Shown here: in pieces, positions 1 through 5,700 of the stretch
How positions within the stretch are numbered: the first letter of the stretch is position 1
Layout of the letters: every line of letters begins with the position of its first letter
Origin: Candidatus Kuenenia stuttgartensis
GTDB lineage: Bacteria; Bacteroidota; Bacteroidia; Flavobacteriales_D; Crocinitomicaceae
DNA length: 6,584 bases
Direction: 5' to 3'
Assembly: GCA_943326025.2 (NCBI GenBank)
Contig: CALPRR020000144.1
Coordinates: forward strand, 1-6,584
Position numbers and translations under genes: made by a program
Notes under the pieces: generated by a model
Told to the model about the DNA's origin: nothing
Database searches by the model: none
Seen by the model: the letters and a program-made list of their open reading frames with translations, nothing else

Positions 1-562
1 CCACCAAATTTGAAGGATCATTTGCGGAAGCTTGAAGTAAAAATTGATCACCACCAGCTGGATCGACAAACAATTTCCAATCTCCAGTAGCTTCACGAAT
101 CACTTTTACACTCAATGCAAAACTTGTGGCTATTTGTCCTAAATTTCCAGCTAAAATTTCTGTAGAAATCGCATTTTCTTCTTTAAATAAGCGAATAGCA
201 TCTAAAGAACCAGTCTCACCAAATTGCAAATAATACCCTTCAGGTTGAATGGATAAATCTGAATTATTGGAAGTTAAATAGATTTTAGCATAATTATTAG
301 CCGAAGGTGAAAAAGCTTGTTTGATCCAAAAATGCCATTCTTTTCCATCGATGTCTTGTAAATTATGATTAGACGTTATAAACGTACTAGCAGCTAATGT
401 GTTATTAGATTGTAATTGAAGTGATGAGTTAATGATATAGTTAGAAATAGAACCTGTCCAGGTTGGATTTGATGAGATTTCACCATCGTTAAAATCTTCA
501 CTTATCTGTGCTTTGATGGAAATTATCCAAAAAATTAATAAAAGTGGAAAAAAGTATTTCAT
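1..562 (-). CDS. Secreted protein of unknown function, N-terminal part (partial; possibly a large surface protein)
   Basis: The frame is open from an ATG at 562-560 to the left edge, giving the first 187 residues with no stop; the rest lies outside the window. Residues 1-18 form a signal peptide: Lys2, a hydrophobic core (FFPLLLIFWIISI), then a likely cleavage at KA|Q. The mature protein opens with QISEDFNDGEISSNPTWTG, followed by a beta-rich stretch with GYYLQFGETGS near residue 115 and ATGDWKLFVDPAGGD near residue 165. From memory, this opening resembles the N-termini of large flavobacterial secreted proteins that carry lamin-tail or gliding-motility-type C-terminal (type IX secretion) domains. 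No such C-terminal domain is visible here, so the secretion route is inference. The gene diverges from asd, with a 60-bp spacer and a TATATTTG promoter element just upstream of the start. Coding status is well supported by the signal peptide and uninterrupted frame. Function is unknown. Confidence 0.8.
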   Translation of the reverse strand, partial: MKYFFPLLLIFWIISIKAQISEDFNDGEISSNPTWTGSISNYIINSSLQLQSNNTLAASTFITSNHNLQDIDGKEWHFWIKQAFSPSANNYAKIYLTSNNSDLSIQPEGYYLQFGETGSLDAIRLFKEENAISTEILAGNLGQIATSFALSVKVIREATGDWKLFVDPAGGDQFLLQASANDPSNLV

Positions 563-565
563 TCG

Positions 566-599
566 TTTGATTTAATGCCGCCAAATATACTTATTTTTG
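566..599 (+). promoter_or_regulatory. asd: Candidate asd promoter (TTTG ... TATTTTTG)
   Basis: TATTTTTG at 592-599 matches TAnnTTTG exactly. TTTG at 566-569 could be the -33 element, with a 22-nt gap, about one base longer than usual. The start codon follows 23 bp after the -7 box, so the leader would be short. This promoter overlaps the divergent one at 582-589, so the two could compete for polymerase. Identified by motif only. Confidence 0.4.
582..589 (-). promoter_or_regulatory. Bacteroidota -7 promoter element for the left-edge secreted gene
   Basis: Read on the minus strand, 589-582 is TATATTTG, an exact match to the Bacteroidota -7 consensus TAnnTTTG. It lies 19 bp upstream of the start codon at 562. 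Only a weak TTTA is seen where the -33 TTTG would be expected. This implies a very short 5' leader of roughly 10-15 nt. Confidence 0.4.
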
Positions 600-622
600 A
601 AAATAAATAAATTATACTAATT

Positions 623-1624
623 ATGAAAGTTGCAGTTGTTGGCGCTACAGGGATGGTTGGAAACGTAATGTTACAAGTATTACGTGAACAAAATTTTCCT
701 ATTACGGAATTGATTCCAGTAGCATCTGAAAAATCGGTTGGACAAGAAATCGATTTTGGTGGTTTAAAATACTCAGTTGTTGGGTTGGCTACCGCTGTTG
801 CAATGAAGCCTGATGTTGCTATTTTTTCTGCGGGAGGTGAAACTTCTTTAGAATGGGCTCCAAAATTCGCTGAAGTTGGAACAGTTGTTATTGACAATTC
901 ATCTGCTTGGAGAATGGATCCGACCAAGAAGTTAATCGTACCAGAAATTAATGGTGATTCATTAACGGAAAACGATAAAATTATCGCTAATCCAAATTGT
1001 AGTACAATCCAATTGGTTTTGACGTTAGCTCCATTACATAAAAAGTATAAAATCAAACGTGTTGTTGTTTCAACCTATCAATCGATTACTGGAACAGGTG
1101 TAAAAGCGGTTCAACAAATGGAAAATGAGCGTCAAGATATTTCTGGAGAAATGGCGTACAAATATCCAATCGATAAAAACTGTATTCCACAATGTGATAG
1201 CTTTGAGGAAAATGGATATACAAAAGAGGAAATGAAATTAACAAATGAAACACGTAAAATTTTAGATCCTGCAATTAGTGTTACAGCTACTGCTGTTCGT
1301 GTTCCGGTTGTTGGTGGACATTCAGAAGCTGTAAATATCGAATTTGAAAATGATTTTGATTTAGCTGACGTTCGTAAAATCTTACACGATGCTCCAGGAA
1401 TCACTTTAAAAGACGATCCAACGACTTTCTCTTACCCGATGCCAAAATATGCACAAGGTAAAGATGATGTGTTCGTAGGACGTATCAGAAGAGATGAATC
1501 ACAAGCAAATACAATTAACATGTGGATCGTAGCTGACAACTTACGTAAAGGTGCTGCAACAAACGCTGTTCAAATTGGTAAGGCCTTGATTGAAAAAGGG
1601 ATATTGGTTGTGGCTACGCATTAA
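623..1624 (+). CDS. asd: Aspartate-semialdehyde dehydrogenase
   Basis: This cytoplasmic enzyme reduces aspartyl-4-phosphate to aspartate-4-semialdehyde with NADPH, the branch point to diaminopimelate/lysine, threonine and methionine. The 333-residue product is a normal length for the family. The N-terminal Rossmann glycine motif is GATGMVG at residues 7-13. SAGGETS (69-75) and DNSSAWRMD (91-99) belong to the cofactor- and phosphate-binding region. The catalytic cysteine is Cys126 in NPNCST. YQSITGTG (152-159) holds the conserved active-site Gln153. Arg226 in RVPV is the substrate-binding arginine and His233 in GGHSEA is the acid/base residue. The C-terminal motif WIVADNLRKGAATNAVQIGK (301-320) is intact. 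The start is the first ATG and begins right at the nucleotide-binding strand (MKVAVVGATG). No usual Shine-Dalgarno is visible, as is common in this phylum. The gene stands alone: it has its own upstream promoter motif and is followed by a strong hairpin terminator. Nothing is missing or odd. Confidence 0.97.
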   Translation: MKVAVVGATGMVGNVMLQVLREQNFPITELIPVASEKSVGQEIDFGGLKYSVVGLATAVAMKPDVAIFSAGGETSLEWAPKFAEVGTVVIDNSSAWRMDPTKKLIVPEINGDSLTENDKIIANPNCSTIQLVLTLAPLHKKYKIKRVVVSTYQSITGTGVKAVQQMENERQDISGEMAYKYPIDKNCIPQCDSFEENGYTKEEMKLTNETRKILDPAISVTATAVRVPVVGGHSEAVNIEFENDFDLADVRKILHDAPGITLKDDPTTFSYPMPKYAQGKDDVFVGRIRRDESQANTINMWIVADNLRKGAATNAVQIGKALIEKGILVVATH

Positions 1625-1698
1625 ATTAACAAAAGGGTAATTTTGAAAAACAATCCTTTTATATTTTGCGCTGATAATAAAACAAAATTGAATGTTTT

Positions 1699-1756
1699 AA
1701 AAAACCCATAACCGTAACACCCGAATGTGCGGCGGTTATGGGATATTTTTTATTTT
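1699..1756. terminator. Bidirectional intrinsic terminator between asd and the lipoprotein gene
   Basis: A perfect 10-bp stem, CCCATAACCG (1705-1714) with CGGTTATGGG (1733-1742), encloses an 18-nt loop that can form a small CAC/GTG inner stem (1718-1720 with 1727-1729). An A run (1699-1704) precedes the stem and a T-rich run follows it, so a U tract results on either strand. It lies about 80 bp after the asd stop on the plus strand. It begins just after the lipoprotein stop at 1750 on the minus strand, and its minus-strand left flank overlaps the last codons of that gene. Confidence 0.88.
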
Positions 1757-2325
1757 TCTGTTAAAACTTTAAATCCAGTAATGTTTTTTGCAGCTTCTTT
1801 TGTTTTCTCAACGTCTGCGTCAAATGTACCTTCTTTACTAATGCTTCCTGAAAAAGTAAATTTTGCTTTACTTCCTGGTTCTCCTCTTAAAAAGTCAGCA
1901 AATTGCTCACCTTCTCCATCGCTATCTGGACGCATTTCTCCATTTGTAGTAGATGACAATTTAATAGTATTTCCGTCTTTGTCTAATGCAATCAATGACA
2001 CAAATGCTTGTTCAGTTGAATATTGACCTAACTTACCAGTAAAAGTTTCTACAATTTCAAATTCTGCTGTAACATTAATAAAACTATATTCACCAAGTTT
2101 AACCTCTGTACTACCACCATCTACCATCTTAAAGTAAACTTTGTCTTTATTACCAATTTTGAATTCAGAATAATTTACGTTTCCAAGAGGTCCTTCAACT
2201 TTATCCGCTGAATTTTCTTGAGCGCTAGTAGAGTCTTTACCCTCCTCTTTTGACTCGCCTCCACAGCTTGTCAAGATTGTTGAAGCAATAAAAATTGCCC
2301 CTAAAATTGTGATTGTTTTTTTCAT
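1750..2325 (-). CDS. Small lipoprotein of unknown function
   Basis: The predicted product has 191 residues. It opens with a textbook lipoprotein signal peptide: two lysines, a hydrophobic core (ITILGAIFIASTI) and the lipobox LTSC with the lipidated cysteine at residue 21. The frame is open further upstream, to an ATG at 2391, but that start would bury the signal peptide behind 22 polar residues, so the ATG at 2325-2323 is chosen. After Cys21 comes a charged, low-complexity linker (GGESKEEGKDSTSAQENSADK). Acidic residues just after the cysteine recall the surface-export signals known for some Flavobacteriia lipoproteins, so the outer face of the outer membrane is possible. Residues about 50-190 alternate as beta strands (VKLGEYSFINVTAEFEIV, AFVSLIALDKDGNTI, AKFTFSGSI), suggesting a single beta-sandwich domain. 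I do not recognise the family. It is transcribed alone, convergent with asd, and its leader has two short hairpins. Confidence 0.88.
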   Translation of the reverse strand: MKKTITILGAIFIASTILTSCGGESKEEGKDSTSAQENSADKVEGPLGNVNYSEFKIGNKDKVYFKMVDGGSTEVKLGEYSFINVTAEFEIVETFTGKLGQYSTEQAFVSLIALDKDGNTIKLSSTTNGEMRPDSDGEGEQFADFLRGEPGSKAKFTFSGSISKEGTFDADVEKTKEAAKNITGFKVLTEK

Positions 2326-2335
2326 ATTGTTATGC

Positions 2336-2352
2336 GTGGTCGCCACTTTTTT
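2336..2352. repeat. Short hairpin in the lipoprotein leader, proximal
   Basis: GTGG (2336-2339), loop TCG, CCAC (2343-2346), followed on the plus strand by six Ts. It lies 10 bp upstream of the lipoprotein start codon, so in the minus-strand mRNA it would be a small stem directly before the translation start. Confidence 0.5.
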
Positions 2353-2372
2353 GATTATGCCCCGTTTATTTG

Positions 2373-2396
2373 AGTGGGTTCTGGACTCCACTTTTT
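2373..2396. repeat. Short hairpin in the lipoprotein leader, distal
   Basis: AGTGG (2373-2377) pairs with CCACT (2388-2392), plus one possible G-U pair inside; a T run follows on the plus strand. It shares the AGTGG/CCAC(T) stem and the flanking T run with the hairpin at 2336-2352, so the two look like variants of one motif. Confidence 0.45.
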
Positions 2397-2412
2397 AATT
2401 TTTATTTATTCG

Positions 2413-2485
2413 AATAAGTATCCTAAACATTCGGTCGATAATTTATACCTTGTGGTTGTAAAGTTTAAGAAAGTTGATACTTATT
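2413..2485. repeat. 10-bp perfect inverted repeat with 53-bp spacer
   Basis: AATAAGTATC (2413-2422) is the exact reverse complement of GATACTTATT (2476-2485). A nested 5-bp pair TAAAC/GTTTA (2424-2428 with 2463-2467) lies inside. It could be an operator-like site or a stem in RNA upstream of the lipoprotein gene. Role unknown. Confidence 0.45.
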
Positions 2486-2591
2486 TTAAACAAAAGGAAA
2501 AATGATAGAGTAATTTTTATGTAAATATTCAGATTGTATAAAAGCTTATTATTTACTCCCTTTTTACATTATAAATTCTATCTATGTTCGT

Positions 2592-4511
2592 TTATTTTAC
2601 CAACCTTACATAATAAAATGAATTATCACTTAAAGTACTTTTTTCACCAGCAAGAATAGTAAATCCACCTATCTTTATTGATTCATGTTCGCCCATGTCA
2701 GATTCAAAACACAAAATCAGTATACTTTTAAAATCATCGCAGATATAAAAAACGTGCGTGTTTTCTAATGCGAATCCACTATCTATACCGAATGTTCCAC
2801 CTGGTATTCCATTAAATCCTGATTCATTATTTCCATAATTAGTTAAGATATGTTGAGGATCAACATAAAAATCATAGCTTTTTGATTTTAATTTCCTATA
2901 GGTCTGTTTAACGTTAGCTCCTCCTAAGTAATCGATGGTTTTCTTTAACTCAGCACCAGAAGGTAAATGCCAACCAATCGGAGCAAAACCTCTGCTATCT
3001 TTTACTGCATATAAGTTATACATCTTTCCATAAGTTTGTCCATATTGCGGATCAAAATTATAATAACACCATGCTGGTTGATGATTTTGTATCGCTTCAT
3101 TTGCTTCTTCAATAGAAGTGACTTGTGGTATAAGATCACCATTTGCAAATCGTTCGATAGCTAAATCTTCTGACATCCAAACTTGAGTTCCAATTTGAGT
3201 GGTTTTTGGATTGAACGGTTTTACAAATTCGTTTTCTCTAAACTCACCTTCAAAAACCTGATTATCAGCTGTCAAAAACTTACCTTTTCCATGAGCATAA
3301 CCATTTGACCAATCGCCTTCATAAATACTACCATTTGAAAAAACCATTTTACCTTTACCCTGAAGAGTAGTAGAAAAAGCATCTTCTGTCACATCCTCAA
3401 CTATCCATTCTCCTTCGTAAAAGTTTCCATTCTCAAATGTAATTTTACCTTTTAATCCAATCACTCCATTATTCCATTCTCCTTCATATTTATTTCCATT
3501 AATAGTATTAAAACCAATTCCATTAATTTTATTATTAATAAAAAGTCCTGAAGTGATGATATTACCTTCTGGGTTATACACTTTCATTATTCCATCTATA
3601 ATTCCATTCACCCAATTCCCGTCCCACTTAAACTTATCGTTAGTTGTTAAAACTCCAGCTCCATCCTTCTTATTATCTTTCCATGTTCCAATATATTCAG
3701 AACCATCTTGATATTTCATTGAACCAACACCTATTATAACTCCATCAACTACATCACCGTTGTAAAAATCATTGTTGGCAAATTTGATAGAACCTTTTCC
3801 TGTTGCAACATTTTTAATAATGTCACCGTTGTATTCATTTCCGTTTGAAAAACAAATTCGACCTTTCCCAGTAAAAATTTCATTATCCCAAATCCCAATA
3901 CAGATTGAACCATCCTTTAATTTCAATTGACCTTGGCCATTAAATTTATCATCTATAAACTGACCTTCGTATGTGTTATATTGACTCACTCTCGAGTTAT
4001 TATTACAAAAACGGCCAAAATCATTGATAAAAGCATAAATCCCAAAACCATTCTTCAAACCATTTACAATTTGACCCGAATATCTCATACCATTAGAATA
4101 AATAAATTCACCTTTTCCATTCGGTAAATCATTACTCCACTCCCCATTATAATTGTCCCCGTTTGTATACTGAGCTCTACCTACCCCATTTTTAACATTT
4201 AAAATAAATGATCCTGAATATTTATAATTTGTTGTTTGCAACAAACCATTGCCATTCATTTTTCCATCTATCCATTCACCTTCAAACGTTAAAAGCGAAG
4301 ACGTAAATTTCCCTTGTCCATATGGTAACTCAACTTTATCACCTTCTATTTTTTCTTTGATATATGTTCCTACGTAAGTTCCATTAATTTTTTCGTTGTT
4401 AATTTCTAAAACATATGTAAAATTTCCACCTTCTTTAAGTTTAATTTTTTTTTCTTGTGAAAAATGAATGCTGTAAATCCAACAAAAAAACAATAATGTA
4501 CAATACTTCAT
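2592..4511 (-). CDS. Secreted MORN-repeat protein with C-terminal FISUMP domain
   Basis: The 639-residue product begins with a signal peptide (LLFFCWIYSIHFS, likely cleaved at HFS|QE, residue 18) and is therefore exported. Residues about 73-427 are a run of about 14 MORN units of roughly 23 residues with the pattern YxGxWxxGxxxGxGxxxxxNG. Clear units begin near residues 120 (YNGEWSNDLPNGKGEF), 180, 226, 342 (YEGEWNNG), 365 and 397 (YEGDWSNGYAHGKGKF). Two inserts break the spacing, near 161-178 and 372-382. Residues about 436-639 match the FISUMP domain (Fibrobacter succinogenes major paralogous domain): IGTQVWMSEDLA, PAWCYYNFDPQYGQTYGKMYNLYAV, GWHLPSGAE, ESGFNGIPGG and a final YYVRLVK. The Trp-rich WWSST-like stretch common in that domain is not seen; FYICDDFKS stands there instead. 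MORN repeats elsewhere mediate protein or membrane contacts, and FISUMP proteins are cell-surface proteins of unclear function, so a surface or periplasmic binding role is inference. It appears to be transcribed alone, with a strong hairpin 46 bp upstream of its start. Confidence 0.93.
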   Translation of the reverse strand: MKYCTLLFFCWIYSIHFSQEKKIKLKEGGNFTYVLEINNEKINGTYVGTYIKEKIEGDKVELPYGQGKFTSSLLTFEGEWIDGKMNGNGLLQTTNYKYSGSFILNVKNGVGRAQYTNGDNYNGEWSNDLPNGKGEFIYSNGMRYSGQIVNGLKNGFGIYAFINDFGRFCNNNSRVSQYNTYEGQFIDDKFNGQGQLKLKDGSICIGIWDNEIFTGKGRICFSNGNEYNGDIIKNVATGKGSIKFANNDFYNGDVVDGVIIGVGSMKYQDGSEYIGTWKDNKKDGAGVLTTNDKFKWDGNWVNGIIDGIMKVYNPEGNIITSGLFINNKINGIGFNTINGNKYEGEWNNGVIGLKGKITFENGNFYEGEWIVEDVTEDAFSTTLQGKGKMVFSNGSIYEGDWSNGYAHGKGKFLTADNQVFEGEFRENEFVKPFNPKTTQIGTQVWMSEDLAIERFANGDLIPQVTSIEEANEAIQNHQPAWCYYNFDPQYGQTYGKMYNLYAVKDSRGFAPIGWHLPSGAELKKTIDYLGGANVKQTYRKLKSKSYDFYVDPQHILTNYGNNESGFNGIPGGTFGIDSGFALENTHVFYICDDFKSILILCFESDMGEHESIKIGGFTILAGEKSTLSDNSFYYVRLVK

Positions 4512-4557
4512 ATGTATATTTAATTTATTATTAATTAACTAATTTGCTATTAATGAT

Positions 4558-4606
4558 TATAAAAATGATAGGCAATACAAGTATTGTATTGCCTATCATT
4601 TTTATA
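4558..4606. terminator. 23-bp perfect hairpin, bidirectional terminator-like
   Basis: Positions 4558-4580 and 4584-4606 are perfect reverse complements around a 3-nt loop (GTA). The GC-containing core is GATAGGCAATAC, and A5/T5 tracts form the base of the stem, giving a U run on either strand. On the minus strand it would stop transcripts from the upstream three-gene operon, though it lies 365 bp past the last stop codon, or act in the leader of the MORN-FISUMP gene 46 bp away. Confidence 0.8.
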
Positions 4607-4635
4607 TTAAATTCTGAATTTTAATTTAGGGAGCT

Positions 4636-4683
4636 AAGCTATAAATATGATATTATGCTCGAGAAAATATAATTCAATAGCTT
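4636..4683. repeat. Nested inverted repeat near the strong hairpin
   Basis: AAGCTAT (4636-4642) pairs with ATAGCTT (4677-4683). Inside it ATTAT (4652-4656) pairs with ATAAT (4669-4673), and a CTCGAG palindrome lies in the loop. It could be a stem of an RNA ending at the hairpin 4558-4606 on the minus strand. This is weak as a single element. Confidence 0.35.
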
Positions 4684-4764
4684 TGTAGAATAAATATGAT
4701 ACAAATGTAAACCTAGTTTATGAAATTAACGTTCAGTTTAAAAATAAATTAAAATGTTAGGAAA

Positions 4765-4800
4765 TTAATATCTTAAAATGTTTAAATCTGAAGATATTAA
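4765..4800. repeat. 10-bp AT-rich inverted repeat
   Basis: TTAATATCTT (4765-4774) is the exact reverse complement of AAGATATTAA (4791-4800), with a 16-nt loop. The stem has only two G-C pairs and no U tract of note, so it is a poor terminator. It may be chance in AT-rich DNA or a binding site. Confidence 0.35.
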
Positions 4801-4950
4801 ACTTTATTCTTTTAATTGTAGAAGCAAACTAACAGAAATGAAAATAGAATCCTTATTAATATTGAAGACCTTTTAATGTTTTGATTTTCTCGCTAATTAG
4901 AACTAAGCAAATGTATAATAGATCATTTTATGTGGTAATGTACTGAAATA

Positions 4951-4978
4951 AAGATTATGTAAAATTTTTCTTAATCTT
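4951..4978 (-). terminator. Weak candidate terminator at the end of the hslR-like gene
   Basis: On the minus strand AAGATTA (4978-4972), which overlaps the stop codon, can pair with TAATCTT (4957-4951), followed by TATTT. The 7-bp stem has only one G-C pair, so it is weak. The stronger hairpin at 4558-4606 may be the real end of the operon transcript. Confidence 0.2.
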
Positions 4979-5360
4979 CTTCATCTCCCCAACCTTCTAA
5001 GAAATAACCTAATTCTCTTCTGTCTTTTTTCGTTGGTTTTCCACTTCCATTATCTCGATAAACTGCTTGAGAAAGGTTGTATAATCTGAATTTTTCGATT
5101 TCTTCCAAAGGTGTAGTATCAATCAAATAATTTTCAACCAATTTAGGTCCTACTCGCTTATCAATGATATCAATAAGCTTGTAACTATAAGTGGCTGTAT
5201 TTTTAGAAATTTCGATGGAATCACCTACTTTTGGTTCACGTGAAGGTTTTACTTGTTGACCATTCAGTTTAATTTTTCCTTTAGAGATTAATTCCGAAGC
5301 CTGTGAGCGTGTTTTAGCCAATCTTACCGCCCATACTACTTTATCAAATCGTGATGCCAT
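4971..5360 (-). CDS. hslR: S4-domain RNA-binding protein, Hsp15-like
   Basis: The 129-residue product matches the HslR/Hsp15 family in layout. An S4 RNA-binding domain covers residues about 3-62 (RFDKVVWAVRLAKTRSQASELISKGKIKLNGQ), with the typical RxDK.VW..R..KTRS.A...I..GKI..NG pattern. The C-terminal tail carries the family motif GKPTKKDRREL (107-117), close to the RPDKKERRDL of the E. coli protein. In E. coli, Hsp15 is heat-induced and binds free 50S subunits that carry stalled nascent peptidyl-tRNA, helping to recycle them. That role here is by homology. The start at 5360-5358 overlaps the end of the upstream YjbR-family gene by 17 bp, so translation is probably coupled. It is the last gene of the operon. 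The family is confident; the symbol rests on motif recall, and a general S4-domain name would also be safe. Confidence 0.92.
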   Translation of the reverse strand: MASRFDKVVWAVRLAKTRSQASELISKGKIKLNGQQVKPSREPKVGDSIEISKNTATYSYKLIDIIDKRVGPKLVENYLIDTTPLEEIEKFRLYNLSQAVYRDNGSGKPTKKDRRELGYFLEGWGDEED

Positions 5361-5694
5361 CTCTAATCTTTTTTGGAAGTGATTTTAAAACCAAATTATA
5401 AGAATGATCTATTAATTCTAAAACAAGTTGATTGTCAACATCTTGAAAAACATTTACTGTATTCCAATGTTTTTTATTCATATGAAAACCAGGTTTTATG
5501 CCTTCATATCTTTCTCTTAGTTCAATGGATTTTTCAGGGTCGCACTTTAGGTTTATACTTTTAAAATCATCTATTCCGAATAAGGCAAAAATTTTACCTC
5601 CAATTTTAAAAGCTAAAATAGAAGCATCAAACGGAAATGATTCTTCCGCTTGATGCTTACTTATACAATATTCTCGAATAAATTCAAGATTCAT
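5344..5694 (-). CDS. MmcQ/YjbR family protein (DUF419)
   Basis: The 116-residue product is the usual full length for this single-domain family, which has a double-wing (CyaY-like) fold. Family motifs visible: EESFPFDASILAFKIGGKIFAL (18-39), NLKCDPE (48-54), LRERYEGIKPGFHMNKKHWNTV (59-80) and the C-terminal SYNLVLKSLPKKIR (98-111). YjbR-like proteins are often annotated as DNA-binding on structural grounds, but no firm biological role is known, so none is assigned. The start ATG (5694-5692) follows the desaturase stop with only 6 bp between, and its 3' end overlaps the hslR-like gene by 17 bp. It is thus the middle gene of a three-gene minus-strand operon. No signal peptide or membrane segment is present, so it is cytoplasmic. 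Confidence 0.92.
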   Translation of the reverse strand: MNLEFIREYCISKHQAEESFPFDASILAFKIGGKIFALFGIDDFKSINLKCDPEKSIELRERYEGIKPGFHMNKKHWNTVNVFQDVDNQLVLELIDHSYNLVLKSLPKKIRDGITI

Positions 5695-5700
5695 TTTTTA

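Larger units (their letters stand above)
2326..2591. other. Gene-free spacer between the MORN-FISUMP gene and the lipoprotein gene
   Basis: No credible ORF is present. It should hold the 3' end of the MORN-FISUMP transcript and the promoter and leader of the lipoprotein gene, both on the minus strand. I found no TAnnTTTG match with a properly spaced -33 element. A 6-bp repeat GAGTAA/TTACTC (2508-2513 and 2553-2558) and a bulged AAAAG/CTTTT stem around 2528-2570 could be parts of a weak terminator for the MORN gene, but neither is convincing. The clearer structures (two hairpins and a 10-bp inverted repeat) are listed separately. Confidence 0.6.
4512..4970. other. Gene-free spacer between hslR-like gene and MORN-FISUMP gene
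   Basis: This 459-bp, very AT-rich stretch has no ORF above about 15 codons that looks real and no tRNA-like fold. Its landmarks are the strong hairpin at 4558-4606, a 7-bp inverted repeat at 4636-4683 and a 10-bp inverted repeat at 4765-4800. Minus-strand matches to TAnnTTTG (TACATTTG) occur at 4709-4702 and 4915-4908, both without a spaced TTTG -33 box. At this base composition such matches are expected by chance. No promoter motif was found in the 46 bp between the hairpin and the MORN start. Confidence 0.65.

Noticed and set aside
559..1056. 165-residue minus-strand open frame opposite asd
   Set aside because: It lies antisense to the well-supported asd gene and its translation resembles no protein; a shadow frame.
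1132..1404. 90-residue minus-strand open frame within asd, and a 62-residue one at 1086-1274
   Set aside because: Both are antisense to conserved asd codons and have no protein-like features.
1727..2026. 99-residue plus-strand open frame opposite the lipoprotein gene
   Set aside because: It begins inside the terminator hairpin and runs antisense to a gene with a clear lipobox; a shadow frame.
2326..2391. Upstream ATG at 2391 that would lengthen the lipoprotein by 22 residues
   Set aside because: It would put polar residues before the signal peptide; the lipobox spacing requires the ATG at 2325.
2326..2400. Integron attC-like site (GTTATGC next to paired stems)
   Set aside because: GTTATGC breaks the GTTRRRY consensus, the matching RYYYAAC partner is not found, and there is no integrase or cassette array in the window.
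3927..4127. 66-residue plus-strand open frame inside the MORN gene
   Set aside because: It is antisense to repeat-coding sequence and its composition is unlike a real protein.
2592..4511. MORN units as a tandem DNA repeat or CRISPR-like array
   Set aside because: The periodicity is at protein level only; the units differ in nucleotide sequence and there are no uniform spacers.
4678..4685. Plus-strand TAGCTTTG as a promoter
   Set aside because: It matches TAnnTTTG, but no -33 TTTG is correctly spaced and no plus-strand gene follows; likely chance.
5373..5564. 63-residue plus-strand open frame opposite the YjbR-like gene
   Set aside because: It is antisense to conserved family motifs; a shadow frame.
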